NCBI GenBank assembly: GCA_002708925.1 | Contig: PAPN01000037.1 | Span: 1-53,790, forward strand | DNA from: Paracoccaceae bacterium | Lineage (GTDB): Bacteria; Pseudomonadota; Alphaproteobacteria; Rhodobacterales; Rhodobacteraceae | Direction: 5' to 3' | DNA: 53,790 nucleotides | Part shown: positions 17,513 through 27,013 of the stretch, piece after piece | Layout: each line of letters starts with the position of its first letter | Numbering within the stretch: the stretch's first letter is position 1 | Notes under the pieces: model-generated | Database searches by the model: none | Seen by the model: only the letters and a program-made list of their open reading frames with translations | Told to the model about the DNA's origin: nothing | Translations under genes and position numbers: made by a program

Positions 17513-17827
17513 CTATCGTTCGCCAGATTTGGTGTGCTTCAGTTTCCTAACCGCAATTGTTGCGCCCGCAATAAGAGCGGCGGCGCAAAAATACAGTCCA
17601 ACAAACCAGGCCAATTCTCTCGCATAACGCGGGTCGGAAATCCCCAGTTGGTCAGCGACGGTCCGCATTCGCGTAAAAGCATCGAACGAAGCAAAAACGC
17701 CTGCTGCTACCGCCAGCCCAATTTTTGGAAAACCATTTGGAACGAATACGAGAACAAAAAAAACCGCCAGACTAATAAAGCTGGTGGCTTTTACGCTCAG
17801 AATTCCAAGAAATTCGGGAAATCCCAT
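17513..17827 (-). CDS. Small membrane protein on the opposite strand (candidate moron)
   Basis: This minus-strand protein is about 104 residues, from ATG 17827. It has three hydrophobic segments: around SFISLAVFFVLVFVPNGF, IGLAVAAGVFASF, and WFVGLYFCAAALIAGATIAV, with a basic tail (RKLKHTKSGER). It runs against the virion operon and converges with the lysozyme gene, with 5 bp between stops. It is less GC-biased than its neighbours. A superinfection-exclusion or lysogenic-conversion role is typical for such cargo but is not shown by sequence. A longer start at 17905 is possible. Confidence 0.6.
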   Translation of the reverse strand: MGFPEFLGILSVKATSFISLAVFFVLVFVPNGFPKIGLAVAAGVFASFDAFTRMRTVADQLGISDPRYARELAWFVGLYFCAAALIAGATIAVRKLKHTKSGER

Positions 17828-17952
17828 CACGATGCCCCACAACGCCACAACGCTCGTAACTTGACATGTCGCGCGGCTTCTGGCAACCTTTCCGTGCAGT
17901 CGCAAAAAACGGCTGCCGGGTTTGGTCGCCCGTCTCTCTTGTGGCGCTCGAA

Positions 17953-17976
17953 AAGCCGCGCCTTAGTGTGCGGCTT
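17953..17976. other. Inverted repeat hairpin in the antirepressor upstream region
   Basis: AAGCCGC (17953-17959) and GCGGCTT (17970-17976) pair around ten bases. On the minus strand it is followed by TTTTCG, so it could act as a weak terminator shielding the minus-strand membrane gene from incoming transcription. Confidence 0.4.
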
Positions 17977-17998
17977 CGCTATGTCCGGGCGCAGTGGG

Positions 17999-18012
17999 AT
18001 CCCGTACGGGAT
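17999..18012. promoter_or_regulatory. Perfect 14-bp palindrome upstream of the BRO-type gene
   Basis: ATCCCGTACGGGAT is a gap-free palindrome 96 bp before the antirepressor start, in the 281-bp gap between the divergent membrane gene and the BRO-type gene. Position and symmetry fit an operator for a dimeric regulator. No regulator is identified. Confidence 0.4.
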
Positions 18013-18108
18013 GCCGGTTCCACAAGGCCGGTCGACCAACCTGCTGTTGCCCGGGCACCTGCTTGGTCGCGGCCCCGGGTTCAATGCGAACTTGTGGAGG
18101 GCTGCCTG

Positions 18109-18909
18109 ATGAGCGCCGAGATTATTCCATTCGATTTTGAAGAACAGGCCGTGCGCGTGGTGATGCGCGACGAAGAACCGTGGTTTGTGGCGGCTGATAT
18201 CTGCCGCGTCTTGGAAATCCAGAACCCGACGATGGCCGTTAAGGGCCTCGATGAGGATGAGTTTACCCTAAGTACTATTGAGGGTAGCCACCGTCCAACC
18301 AACCTGATCAACGAAAGCGGCCTTTATGCCCTCGTGCTGACCAGCCGCAAGGAAGCAGCAAAACGCTTCCGCAAGTGGATCACGTCCGAGGTGTTGCCGG
18401 CCATTCGCCGCACCGGGCGCTATGAGCATCCCGGCCTGCCGGAGGCGGCGCCCTCGGGCGAGATTGCGGGCCTGCCGATCCGCGAGGCCGAGCTGTGGCT
18501 GCAAATGGTCCGCGAGGCGCGCCTGACCCGTGGGGCGCGCGCCGCGGTTTCGATTTGGGATCGCTCACCCTTGCCGCCACTGCAACCCGTCGCTGCCCTG
18601 CCTGACCCGTCCGAGGGCCGCGCGGCGCTGGCGCATATCCGCGCGGCGCTGGGAGCTGTGCTGGAGCAGGCGCGCGCCGGGTCTGTCGATCTGACGGCAC
18701 AGGGGTTGCGCGCCCGGCCTGACGGGCTGTTCGTGGCGAATTTCCCGCTGGCCCTGTTCGAGGGAACCCGCTGGGAGGCGGGCCGCCATCGCGCGGCACT
18801 GGCCGGGTTGCCCGGTGCCGCGCCACTGCCGGTGCCGTTGACGCTGGGCGGGGTCGTGACGCGCGGCCAGCTGTTGCCCTGGGCCTTACTGAGCGGGGAG
18901 GGCGCCTGA
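18109..18909 (+). CDS. BRO-N domain antirepressor-like protein
   Basis: This 266-residue protein has an N-terminal BRO-N domain (IIPFDFEEQAVRVVMRDEEP, WFVAADICRVLEIQNPTMAV, LINESGLYALVLTSRKEAAK, FRKWITSEVLPAIRRTG; residues about 5-105). The C-terminal half is Ala/Gly/Pro-rich and looks poorly ordered before a short basic part. Phage BRO-type proteins bind DNA or repressors and often promote induction. TGGAGG precedes the ATG at 18109, so I reject the longer frame from 17866. Its location inside the virion operon, rather than in the early region, is unusual. Confidence 0.78.
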   Translation: MSAEIIPFDFEEQAVRVVMRDEEPWFVAADICRVLEIQNPTMAVKGLDEDEFTLSTIEGSHRPTNLINESGLYALVLTSRKEAAKRFRKWITSEVLPAIRRTGRYEHPGLPEAAPSGEIAGLPIREAELWLQMVREARLTRGARAAVSIWDRSPLPPLQPVAALPDPSEGRAALAHIRAALGAVLEQARAGSVDLTAQGLRARPDGLFVANFPLALFEGTRWEAGRHRAALAGLPGAAPLPVPLTLGGVVTRGQLLPWALLSGEGA

Positions 18910-19145
18910 TGCTGACGCAGATGAATTTTGACCGCTCCGAAGAAATCGCAGATGCCCTGCACGAGCAAAAGGGATTGGAAGACGCCCTGTTGTCGTTGCT
19001 GTCCGATCTGTTGCCACCGGAAAAAGAAGGCATGATCTATGCGCTGATTGACGCGCAGGGTCATTGCCGCCGCCGCGCCATGGCCTTGGCGGGGCATATC
19101 GCACGTTCAGGAGGGGACAATGACCAACCTGCATACCTGTCTTGA
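18909..19145 (+). CDS. Small acidic phage protein, 78 aa
   Basis: The start overlaps the BRO-type stop (TGATG), and the 3' end overlaps the next gene's start (19120) by 26 bp, so it is clearly part of the operon. The N-terminal half is leucine-rich and acidic (IADALHEQKGLEDALLSLLS). The function is unknown. Confidence 0.55.
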   Translation: MLTQMNFDRSEEIADALHEQKGLEDALLSLLSDLLPPEKEGMIYALIDAQGHCRRRAMALAGHIARSGGDNDQPAYLS

Positions 19146-21612
19146 GCGCGCCATTCAGGCGGGGGAGGTCGAAGCAGACCGCGCCCGCGCCGCCCAGGAA
19201 GAATTCGATCAGCTGGTCGCACGGCATTCCCAGGTGATGCCTTTGCACCAGGCTGAAGCGACCGCCGCCGCCCAACTGAAAGAGGCAACCAGACGGGCGC
19301 GGCGGTCGCGCCGGCATATGGTTCTGAACCAGCTTCAGAGCATGACACGTATCCAGCATCTGGTTCGCACCAGCAAACACCCGGATCGCGCCCTTTTGGC
19401 CCTGCTTGAAAGCGTATCCTATGACGGGTTTTCCGGTGAAAGTGTCCGCTGGGTTTCGGATGCGCTGCAAGATCGTATCCGCGCGGATTTGAAAGATGCG
19501 CTGTCCGATACCGGGCAGAACGTCTTTGGTCGGTCGCGAGACGTGGTGCTGTTTCAGGATGTGGTACGGGAACTGCACCTGCAACCCAGCGGCAACCCGG
19601 TGGCCAAGGCCCATGCCGATGCGGTGCGCAAGGCGCAGACCTGGCTGCGCCAGATGTTCAATGCCCATGGCGGCGATATTGGCGAGATCGCAGATTACGG
19701 GATGCGCCACAGCCACAATGCCCGAAAAATCCGCGACACCCCGTTCGGTCAATGGGCCGGTGCGATTTTCGATGCACTGGACTGGCACCGGATCATCGAC
19801 ACATCCACCGGACAGCCATTTGCCGCCAAGGGGGCCCAGCCCGCGCGCCCGCATGGCATGGCCTTCTTGCAGATCATCTATAACAACATCGTGTCCGAGG
19901 GCTGGAACAGCCGCACCCCGTCGCTGACCACGGGCGGTAAGGCGCTGTATAACCGCCATGGCGAGGCGCGCCTTCTGCATTTCAAGGATGCCGACGCCTG
20001 GATGGGCTATAACGCCGAATTTGGCGATGCCGATCCGTTCACCACCCTGATCGGGGGGCTGGATGCCATGGCGCGCGAGGTGGCGCTGATGCGCGTGCTG
20101 GGGCCAAACCCGAATGCCGGGCTGGAATTTGCCATTCAGACCGCGACCCAGCGCGCTATGCTGTCTGGAAATGGGAAGCTAATTGCGCGGGTCGCCAGCC
20201 ACGCCAAGCGTGCCCGTGTTTTGCTGCATCACGTCAATGGCGCGATCAATCAGCCCGACCATGAAGGCTGGGCCCGGTTCTTTTCCAACATGCGGTTCTT
20301 CAACGTATCGGCCAAGCTGGGCAGCGCCATCCTGTCGTCGGTCACCGATACGGCCACGATCACCATGGGGGCCATGGCGATGAAGATGAACCCGGCGAAT
20401 ATGCTGGCGACCAGCGTCAAGATGATGGCCGGCAATGCCACCCGCGACACCGCCGCGCGGATGGGCTTTGTCGCGGAAACGCTTTCCTCGATCGGCACCG
20501 CCTCGTCCCGTCTGACCAATGATGTGGTGGCCAGCGATGTGTTCAGCCGCCTGTCGGGGTTCACCATTCGCGCCTCTGGCCTCAGTTTTTGGACGGATCG
20601 GCTGCGCCTGTCTGTTCAGATGGAAACAGCAGGGCACATGGCTGATCAGGCCGATCGCGCATTGGGCAATATTGAGGCGCCCTCGCGGGCCTTGCTGGAA
20701 CGCAACGGCATTACCGCCAGCGACTGGGATGCTCTGCGGGATCCCAGCGGGCTGTTCACGGCCCCCAATGGCGGCACGTTCATCGCGCCTTTCTGGTGGC
20801 TGGAACACCAGACCGTTCTGCCTCGCCACGAGGCCGAGGCACTGGCGATCCGCTACCAGGCGGCGATCCGTGATCAGTTGGAAACCTTCATGCCGACAAA
20901 GCGCCTGCGCGCGTCGGCATGGGTTCTGAGAGATACCAAGCCCGGCAGCTTCCTGGGCGAGCTTGGGCGCTCGACCATAGGGTTCAAGAATTATTCCCTT
21001 TCGCTGACCCTTGGCCAGATTGCCCAATACCACGCCATCCCGACGCCGCAGGGGCGGTTTCCCTATGCCGTGGGGATGATCGCGTCCATGACGGTTCTGG
21101 GCGGCGTCGTCATACAGTTGAGGGAGCTTGATAAGGGACGTGATCCCATTCCGATGACAGATGCAAAATTCTGGGTGGCCGCGCTGGCCCAAGGCGGTGG
21201 TCTGGGGATTTTCGGAGACTTCCTTTTCTCAGAAAAAAACCGTTTCGGCGGCGGGATCGAGAAGACGTTGGCTGGCCCTCAGGTTGGTGTGATCGGCGAT
21301 GTCCTGAATGCCGGCGTGTCCAATGCTGTGCGCGCAGTGCAGGGAGAAAAAACCTACCTTGGCCGCGACATTTCCAACCTGATCAGATACAATACTCCGG
21401 TGGCGTCCAGCCTGTGGTATACCCGCAAGGCTTTCGATGCTGCAATCGCGGACCAGTTGCAAATGCTGCTGGACCCCGATGCCCAAGCGAATATGCGCCG
21501 ACAAGAGCGCAAGCGCGACAAAGCCTTTGGCAACACCAGCTGGTGGAACCGAGGCGATCTACTGCCTTCAAAAGCCCCTGATCTAAGGAACGCTTTGAAT
21601 GGCAGGGAATAA
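19120..21612 (+). CDS. Large internal virion protein (gp16-like ejection protein)
   Basis: This is an 830-residue protein. It has an N-terminal helical region, hydrophobic stretches (MLATSVKMMAGNATRDTAAR region and FPYAVGMIASMTVLGGVVIQ near residue 650), and a basic C-terminus (NMRRQERKRDKAFGNTSWWN). Size, position before the fibre gene and the mix of amphipathic and membrane-like helices match the largest ejection proteins of podoviruses. It would travel with DNA into the cell envelope. AGGAGGGG precedes the ATG at 19120, so the track-like start at 19048 is not used. No transglycosylase motif was seen; that activity lies in the upstream protein. Confidence 0.65.
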   Translation: MTNLHTCLERAIQAGEVEADRARAAQEEFDQLVARHSQVMPLHQAEATAAAQLKEATRRARRSRRHMVLNQLQSMTRIQHLVRTSKHPDRALLALLESVSYDGFSGESVRWVSDALQDRIRADLKDALSDTGQNVFGRSRDVVLFQDVVRELHLQPSGNPVAKAHADAVRKAQTWLRQMFNAHGGDIGEIADYGMRHSHNARKIRDTPFGQWAGAIFDALDWHRIIDTSTGQPFAAKGAQPARPHGMAFLQIIYNNIVSEGWNSRTPSLTTGGKALYNRHGEARLLHFKDADAWMGYNAEFGDADPFTTLIGGLDAMAREVALMRVLGPNPNAGLEFAIQTATQRAMLSGNGKLIARVASHAKRARVLLHHVNGAINQPDHEGWARFFSNMRFFNVSAKLGSAILSSVTDTATITMGAMAMKMNPANMLATSVKMMAGNATRDTAARMGFVAETLSSIGTASSRLTNDVVASDVFSRLSGFTIRASGLSFWTDRLRLSVQMETAGHMADQADRALGNIEAPSRALLERNGITASDWDALRDPSGLFTAPNGGTFIAPFWWLEHQTVLPRHEAEALAIRYQAAIRDQLETFMPTKRLRASAWVLRDTKPGSFLGELGRSTIGFKNYSLSLTLGQIAQYHAIPTPQGRFPYAVGMIASMTVLGGVVIQLRELDKGRDPIPMTDAKFWVAALAQGGGLGIFGDFLFSEKNRFGGGIEKTLAGPQVGVIGDVLNAGVSNAVRAVQGEKTYLGRDISNLIRYNTPVASSLWYTRKAFDAAIADQLQMLLDPDAQANMRRQERKRDKAFGNTSWWNRGDLLPSKAPDLRNALNGRE

Positions 21613-24600
21613 TGACGCGCGAAGCATTTGAGCAAATCCCGAACTACATCATTGACGGAACCGGCCCCTATGTCGTGACCGAGCCATATCTTGATGGTTC
21701 CGAGATCCTTGTGCGGGTTTTGCTGAATGATGTGATGATTGATTTGGCCACGGCCGAGTTTTCGGTAAGTCCCACCTCCAGCGATACCGCGGGGGCCGTG
21801 TATCTGTCAGCCACCGCCGCTGCGACGTATGTTGGCTGTACGCTGTATCTCTACCGTGAAACTCAAATTGAACAGGGTTGGGCGGGTAGTACCGCCCGTG
21901 AAAGAGGGCTGGAAGAACAGCTTGATCGCCTGACCCAGGGTGTTCAGGAATTGCGCGATTTTTCCAAACGGGCGCTGACCATTGCGGCCGGAAATTCGCC
22001 GCCTTATGTGCCACAAGATGGTCGTGCTGTCGTTTGGAATGAAGAGGTCGGCCAGTTTGAAAACGGCCCAAACGCGGATGAAATTTCTGATGCGCAGGAA
22101 AATGCAGAGTTGGCTTCCGAAGCCGCAGAAATCGCCACTGCTGCTGCTAATCTACTGGAAAGTACCCGCACCTTTGCCATCTCGAAAAAGTTCAGCTCGG
22201 CCGAAATCAATGCCGGAGCAGTAACTCTGCCGGCCGCGCCACACAACAAGGACAGCCTGTGGGTTGCGGTTGGCGGGGGCGGCCCCCAAGATCCTGAAGA
22301 GTTTGATGTAGCTGGGGATCAACTTACAATCCCCGGAGGTGTGCCAGAAGGCGTAACTGTCACGGCATGGGTGATGGCGCGGACCGAATACGGCACGCCA
22401 ATGACGGTTGCCGCAGATGAGCTGGCCTATGTCGATCGAGCCAGCGCCGTGATCCAGATTGGCCTTGGACTGTCCGTCCCGGTTGGAGCGCGCCTCTATG
22501 CCGGAGAACAAGCCTATACATACGTGTGTGCCCCTTTTGTCGGGATCAGCGACATGCCGGGGTGGAAGTTCGCCGGGAGCGCGACGCTTGCACATTGGGG
22601 GATTTGGGGCACAGACATTGGGTCCGACACTTACTATCACGCAGTACCAGCTGCCGATGAATACACGCGCTTGCAGGAAGCGTTCAATTTCTGCGTTGCG
22701 AACGGCTACAATCTGGTTGGCGACACAACTCGCGTCTACGGCACGGCCACAGAACTGAACTGGGGCAGCACGGCCTCGGTGACGCCAAAAGGCTCGGCCA
22801 TGTTGGACAATTGCAGCATCACGTGGATTGGCTCTGCGGATACCGCAATCGACAAATCTGATCCAAACCCGGATAACTGGCCTTGGACCACAAACACGCC
22901 TGTTTTGCGCGTCGGGAACCGAGCAGGCGACACCGACAAGTATCGCGTCACGCTTGGCCCTGGGGTGCGCGTGGACGGTCGGCGCATTAAAAATTGCATT
23001 CAGTTTCGCGGCCTTGAAGACGTTGATGCAAGCGCTCTGGCCGTTCGGGGGCTTGACTACGAAGTTCTCATCGGCGTTCCTGGCAACAACAGCGCAGCGA
23101 CCACGGACTGCAAAATCAAGGTGCGAGGCTGGCACTACGCCTACTTGGAAAATTCCAGCGGCGTTTTTGGCACCGATGACGGCACTGGCCACTATGGGCC
23201 AACGGGGCGCACCTCGTCTGGGGTCGTGGTGTATTCATCCGACGTTTTTGTCGAACCCCATTCTGCCCGAGGCAAACTCTGCGCTGTGTTGGGCGAAGGC
23301 TACGGTGCGACAATCGCGCCTGTGTCCAAGCTGTATTCCGGCCCTGACAGAACCTCGGGGATCGACGCCTTTTTGATCACGCCGGGCGCGCAGCGCTACA
23401 CTTGGCTGGGCGCGGACGTGCAGGACGGCGGCATTCGGGTCATGTCGGGCAACGGTAAGATTATCGGCCTGACGCTGGCCCAGTACACCCACAACATGAT
23501 TACGCTGGTGGCCTCAGCCGCAAACGAGACATTCGAGCAATTCACCCTGGCCAACTGTCGCTTTGGCGGGGGTGCCGCGGCTGTGACACTCGAAACCATT
23601 GGTGCCGGCACATGGGGCAGCTTTGCCGGGACGTTCTACGGCAACAAAAATGGCAACGGCGAGGATATGACAATCCAAGGCCGGAAGTTCAACATTGGCG
23701 GCACGGTTGATCCCTTCCTGTCTCGGGCCGATCTGGTCACAGCCATTGGAACTTACGGATGGGCGCCGGAAGTGGGCACGACGGTTCGAATTGGTGCGCT
23801 GGTGTGGGAGTACGATGGCGTATCAAGCGGTATCAGCGACATGCCGGGATGGGCGGCTGCCGGAAACAGGCAGCCGGGGCACTACACCGTCAACACAACG
23901 CCCGGCACGACCGATATGGAAGCGGCCCTTGAAGCCGCAATGGCGGACGGAAATGTCACTCTGCCACCCGAAGAATTTTTGATCTCGAACCAGCTTTCTA
24001 CGCAATCGAATATTCGCATTCGGGGGGAAAAGGGAGCGCAGATCACCAAGGCTGCGGGGGATGCGGTTGGCCCTGTTTATGTCCTGCAAGCAGAACAAAA
24101 CTTTACTGTTTCGCGGGTTGATTTCGACATTGCGGCCGACGAGGACGCGACCAATGGCGTTTACCTAGTCCCTTGGGCATCTTCCTTGTCTGATTACGAG
24201 CTGGATCACGTAGAGGCCACGGCCAATATCACCGTTGATCCCTCAACTGGCGCGCGCAATGGGCTTGCAGGCGTCGTCTTGGTGTCTAACGGCGCAACCG
24301 TTGACGGATTCCGCATCAAAGATTGCCATTTCGAGAACTTTTTTTACGGGTTTTTGCAATCGAACAGTACCTCGGCTGCGGTCACTGATCTGACCATTGC
24401 CGATACAACCTTCAAGGACTTTGGCGCGCCGGCACTTTTGTTCAACAGCCCGGCAGCTGGGTCTTACAATAAAAGGATCATGGTGAACCGAGTTCTGCTT
24501 GGGGCCAACAAAACCAAATATGGCACTCTTGGGCCGGGCACGGGGAGAGGCTATCCGCACCGCGCGTCTTTCGCGGGCCACAATCACTATTTCCTTTGGA

Positions 24601-25535
24601 CTGACGTAATCGCATTTGGCGATGGCGGCGAAGCGCTGCGCATGGAAGAGGACGCGCGCGCCTGGGTGGTCTCCAACATGGCCGCTGAGTTGAACGGCCA
24701 GGACGGCTTTGAGGCGATCCCAAATCACGCGGGCGACGCTGTGACGGTGTATCGCCCCACGCTTGGTTTGTTCAGCGGCGTTGCGCTCGACAACACCGGC
24801 CTGACAACGGCAAGCGCGCTGGGGGCAGGTCTTAAGCTCTGGGTCTATGACAGCGTGTCTGGACTGGAGGACGCTGAAACCGTTGGTGAGAGCGTTTTTA
24901 CCAATTGGGCGGTCAGCGGATGGGCCTACGGCGCGGATCTACACCAGGGCGCGCATCGCGATTTTATCAACAATGGTATCATTGTTGGGACGACCTCCGG
25001 GGATGTTGGCTTGCGGACAAAAGACCCAAGCCACGCCCACAGCCACGTCATGATCTTTGACTGCGATACGGCTGTTGAATTTGATCGTGGCGGCAATATC
25101 GGAAAGATGTTTTTCCGGTCGAAATCGGGAATGCCTGACCCCGCAGAAATCAGCGTTACAGGCGGCGTCGGCATCATGGACGGCTGGGATTGGCACGCGC
25201 CGCGAGCAACCTATGCGAATGGTGTCACCTATCAAAATATCATTTCGATCGGGGATGAGGTTGAAGGGCGCTTGTCCCTAAGCATTCAGGACGACGACGG
25301 CACCAATTGCGCCGAGATTTCTGGGCATTTGCGCTGGGACGGCACGAATATGGATTTCCGGCCGGATCAGTCCGGCGGAACTGCGGCTGGCAATATTTCA
25401 TTCACGGCGGGCGGTCCTGTTGGGGTGCAAGGCACCTATCTCGCCGTTTCTATCACCAACAGCAGCGGCGGAGATTTGGACAATCTGCGCCTGCAAGTCT
25501 CGCTTGATGGCGAGAGCTCGCACAAGTGGAGCTAA
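21612..25535 (+). CDS. Tail fibre/spike protein, 1307 aa
   Basis: Residues 1-130 look like the T7-type fibre anchoring domain (VVTEPYLDGSEILVRVLLND, then a coiled segment ERGLEEQLDRLTQGVQELRD). The remainder is Gly/Thr/Asn-rich and beta-helical in character, as in pectate-lyase-like spikes. The motif GISDMPGW occurs twice (residues about 311-318 and 740-747), each following a similar V.VGA..R.G sequence, which marks a repeated domain boundary. The second half would carry host-surface binding or polysaccharide-depolymerising activity, but catalytic residues cannot be assigned. Start and upstream stop overlap (TAATG). Confidence 0.75.
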   Translation: MTREAFEQIPNYIIDGTGPYVVTEPYLDGSEILVRVLLNDVMIDLATAEFSVSPTSSDTAGAVYLSATAAATYVGCTLYLYRETQIEQGWAGSTARERGLEEQLDRLTQGVQELRDFSKRALTIAAGNSPPYVPQDGRAVVWNEEVGQFENGPNADEISDAQENAELASEAAEIATAAANLLESTRTFAISKKFSSAEINAGAVTLPAAPHNKDSLWVAVGGGGPQDPEEFDVAGDQLTIPGGVPEGVTVTAWVMARTEYGTPMTVAADELAYVDRASAVIQIGLGLSVPVGARLYAGEQAYTYVCAPFVGISDMPGWKFAGSATLAHWGIWGTDIGSDTYYHAVPAADEYTRLQEAFNFCVANGYNLVGDTTRVYGTATELNWGSTASVTPKGSAMLDNCSITWIGSADTAIDKSDPNPDNWPWTTNTPVLRVGNRAGDTDKYRVTLGPGVRVDGRRIKNCIQFRGLEDVDASALAVRGLDYEVLIGVPGNNSAATTDCKIKVRGWHYAYLENSSGVFGTDDGTGHYGPTGRTSSGVVVYSSDVFVEPHSARGKLCAVLGEGYGATIAPVSKLYSGPDRTSGIDAFLITPGAQRYTWLGADVQDGGIRVMSGNGKIIGLTLAQYTHNMITLVASAANETFEQFTLANCRFGGGAAAVTLETIGAGTWGSFAGTFYGNKNGNGEDMTIQGRKFNIGGTVDPFLSRADLVTAIGTYGWAPEVGTTVRIGALVWEYDGVSSGISDMPGWAAAGNRQPGHYTVNTTPGTTDMEAALEAAMADGNVTLPPEEFLISNQLSTQSNIRIRGEKGAQITKAAGDAVGPVYVLQAEQNFTVSRVDFDIAADEDATNGVYLVPWASSLSDYELDHVEATANITVDPSTGARNGLAGVVLVSNGATVDGFRIKDCHFENFFYGFLQSNSTSAAVTDLTIADTTFKDFGAPALLFNSPAAGSYNKRIMVNRVLLGANKTKYGTLGPGTGRGYPHRASFAGHNHYFLWTDVIAFGDGGEALRMEEDARAWVVSNMAAELNGQDGFEAIPNHAGDAVTVYRPTLGLFSGVALDNTGLTTASALGAGLKLWVYDSVSGLEDAETVGESVFTNWAVSGWAYGADLHQGAHRDFINNGIIVGTTSGDVGLRTKDPSHAHSHVMIFDCDTAVEFDRGGNIGKMFFRSKSGMPDPAEISVTGGVGIMDGWDWHAPRATYANGVTYQNIISIGDEVEGRLSLSIQDDDGTNCAEISGHLRWDGTNMDFRPDQSGGTAAGNISFTAGGPVGVQGTYLAVSITNSSGGDLDNLRLQVSLDGESSHKWS

Positions 25536-25539
25536 GCAT

Positions 25540-25908
25540 ATGGCCTTTTCGACAACTGCAACGATTATTGAAAGTGGAAGCAATGCAAATGGTGAATATC
25601 GGATGTTTTCCGATGGAACTCTCGTTTGCATCAGAGAGGAAACCGTAACCACCAGCGGCATCGCGTTTGGTAATATTCTCACCTACGGGTTCCCAAAAGC
25701 GTTCGCTTCTGGGTCTGTGGTTGCTGGCAGCTTCTCCTTGGGCACGGGGACCGGCGCGTCCGGCGCTGGGACACTTTCCATTTGTCAGGCTTACGCATCC
25801 GCTGCTTATGCGACTGATACGACCGGATGGCACATTCGATCTACGGACGCGAGCTACCTTTTTGTGTCGGCGCTGCTTCGAATGGAAGCAATTGGAAAAT
25901 GGAGGTAG
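25540..25908 (+). CDS. Putative fibre-associated protein, 122 aa
   Basis: This is a beta-rich protein with an SGSNANGEYRMFSDGTLVCI segment, the pattern of small receptor-binding or fibre-tip modules in phages. The ATG at 25540 follows GGAG. It is located 4 bp after the spike gene, so it is co-expressed. The exact role is unknown. Confidence 0.55.
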   Translation: MAFSTTATIIESGSNANGEYRMFSDGTLVCIREETVTTSGIAFGNILTYGFPKAFASGSVVAGSFSLGTGTGASGAGTLSICQAYASAAYATDTTGWHIRSTDASYLFVSALLRMEAIGKWR

Positions 25909-25914
25909 GGCGCA

Positions 25915-26514
25915 ATGACGCAGACAGTTCACCCCGGCATGATCCCTGAGGCCGCGCTAAAGGGCGTGACGACGATCACCGATTTCTACGCCATTTCGGA
26001 GACAGGCGCGTATTACGCCGCAAACACGGCCCTCAATGCCCCCAGCGCCCATTACTTCAATGCTTGGGCCTGGATGCACGATGACGGGGAAGAGGGTGTT
26101 GTGGTCGCCATTCAAGCTGGCGTTGATGAGGTGTGGCTGCGGCAAAAGATTGCTGGTTCCTGGGGGGGCTGGTGGAACTTGTCCTATGATCTGTCGCAGG
26201 CAGAAGTGGAAAATCCGCTGGGCACCGCCTTTGGTTTCGTCAGTGGCTTGCGCCTGAACCAGGCCCTAATCGCCGGCATTGGGGGTGCGATGGCTGGCAT
26301 GGCCGTAGATGCGATCGGGGCTTATGGGTTCTTTCGCTATAACGGAGCGGCGCTGGCGGTTGGCGCCACGGTTGCCGGATCGACGCTGGAATGGGCCTCG
26401 CTGACCGAGGGGGCCACCAATGTCAGCGGGACCAATCCCAGCGGCACATGGATGAGCTGCGGCCACCACAGCGACAGCACACACCGCCTTTCACTCTTTC
26501 GGAGGATTTCGTGA
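25915..26514 (+). CDS. Putative minor tail/fibre protein, 199 aa
   Basis: The protein starts MTQTVHPGMIPEAALKGVTT and has a beta-rich N-terminal half with FNAWAWMHDDGEEGVVVAIQ, and WGGWWNLSYDLSQAEVENPL. The second half contains Gly/Ala-rich hydrophobic sequence. It resembles fibre-tip or pyocin-knob-like modules. The stop overlaps the next ATG. Assigned from context. Confidence 0.5.
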   Translation: MTQTVHPGMIPEAALKGVTTITDFYAISETGAYYAANTALNAPSAHYFNAWAWMHDDGEEGVVVAIQAGVDEVWLRQKIAGSWGGWWNLSYDLSQAEVENPLGTAFGFVSGLRLNQALIAGIGGAMAGMAVDAIGAYGFFRYNGAALAVGATVAGSTLEWASLTEGATNVSGTNPSGTWMSCGHHSDSTHRLSLFRRIS

Positions 26515-27011
26515 TGGAGTTTCGCAACCCCGCCTATAACGCCCGAGGCACCATCGACTGCGAGGTGCTGCACCCGTCGATGGGGTGGGTGCCCTTTACG
26601 GCCAGTCCTGACGATCAGGAGGCGCAAGGCCGCGAGGTCTATGCCGACATTATGGAGGCTGGGGGTATTGCTGATTACGTGCCGCCCAGCGATGACGATG
26701 TTTTGGCTCTGGCCCGCGCTGAAGCGGTGCTAACCCGCGCGACATTTTGTTCAGCGCTGCACGCAACTGGCGTCCTTCCCGTGTCTGAGGCCGTTGAGGC
26801 TGCAAAGGGGAATTGGCCCGCGACATTTGCGGAGTTCACGGCAGCCATGAGCGAGGCCGATGCGGCCGACGCGCAGATCCGCTGGGCCGCGGCAACTAGC
26901 ATCCATTACGCCGACGATCTGTTGCAGCAGTTGGCGCTGGCTCATGCCGATGGCGATCAGGCTACGGCCACAGCTACGCTGGATGCGGTGTTTAATTTGG
27001 GAGGTCTTTAA
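26514..27011 (+). CDS. Phage tail-assembly-type protein, 165 aa
   Basis: The first 50 residues (GTIDCEVLHPSMGWVPFTAS, PDDQEAQGREVYADIM) match a short module seen near tail fibre genes in many alphaproteobacterial phages. The C-terminal part is helical. CGGAGG precedes the ATG at 26514, so the frame from 26391 is not used. A fibre assembly chaperone is the usual guess for such genes and is uncertain. Confidence 0.5.
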   Translation: MEFRNPAYNARGTIDCEVLHPSMGWVPFTASPDDQEAQGREVYADIMEAGGIADYVPPSDDDVLALARAEAVLTRATFCSALHATGVLPVSEAVEAAKGNWPATFAEFTAAMSEADAADAQIRWAAATSIHYADDLLQQLALAHADGDQATATATLDAVFNLGGL

Positions 27012-27013
27012 AA

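Noticed and set aside
17504..18109. 201-residue plus-strand ORF between the lysozyme and BRO-type genes
   Set aside because: Asn/Lys/Arg-rich with no domain; the minus strand there encodes a credible three-helix membrane protein instead.
21612..26514. Diversity-generating retroelement near the fibre genes, as in phage BPP-1
   Set aside because: No reverse transcriptase gene and no adenine-rich template/variable repeat pair was seen downstream of the fibre genes.
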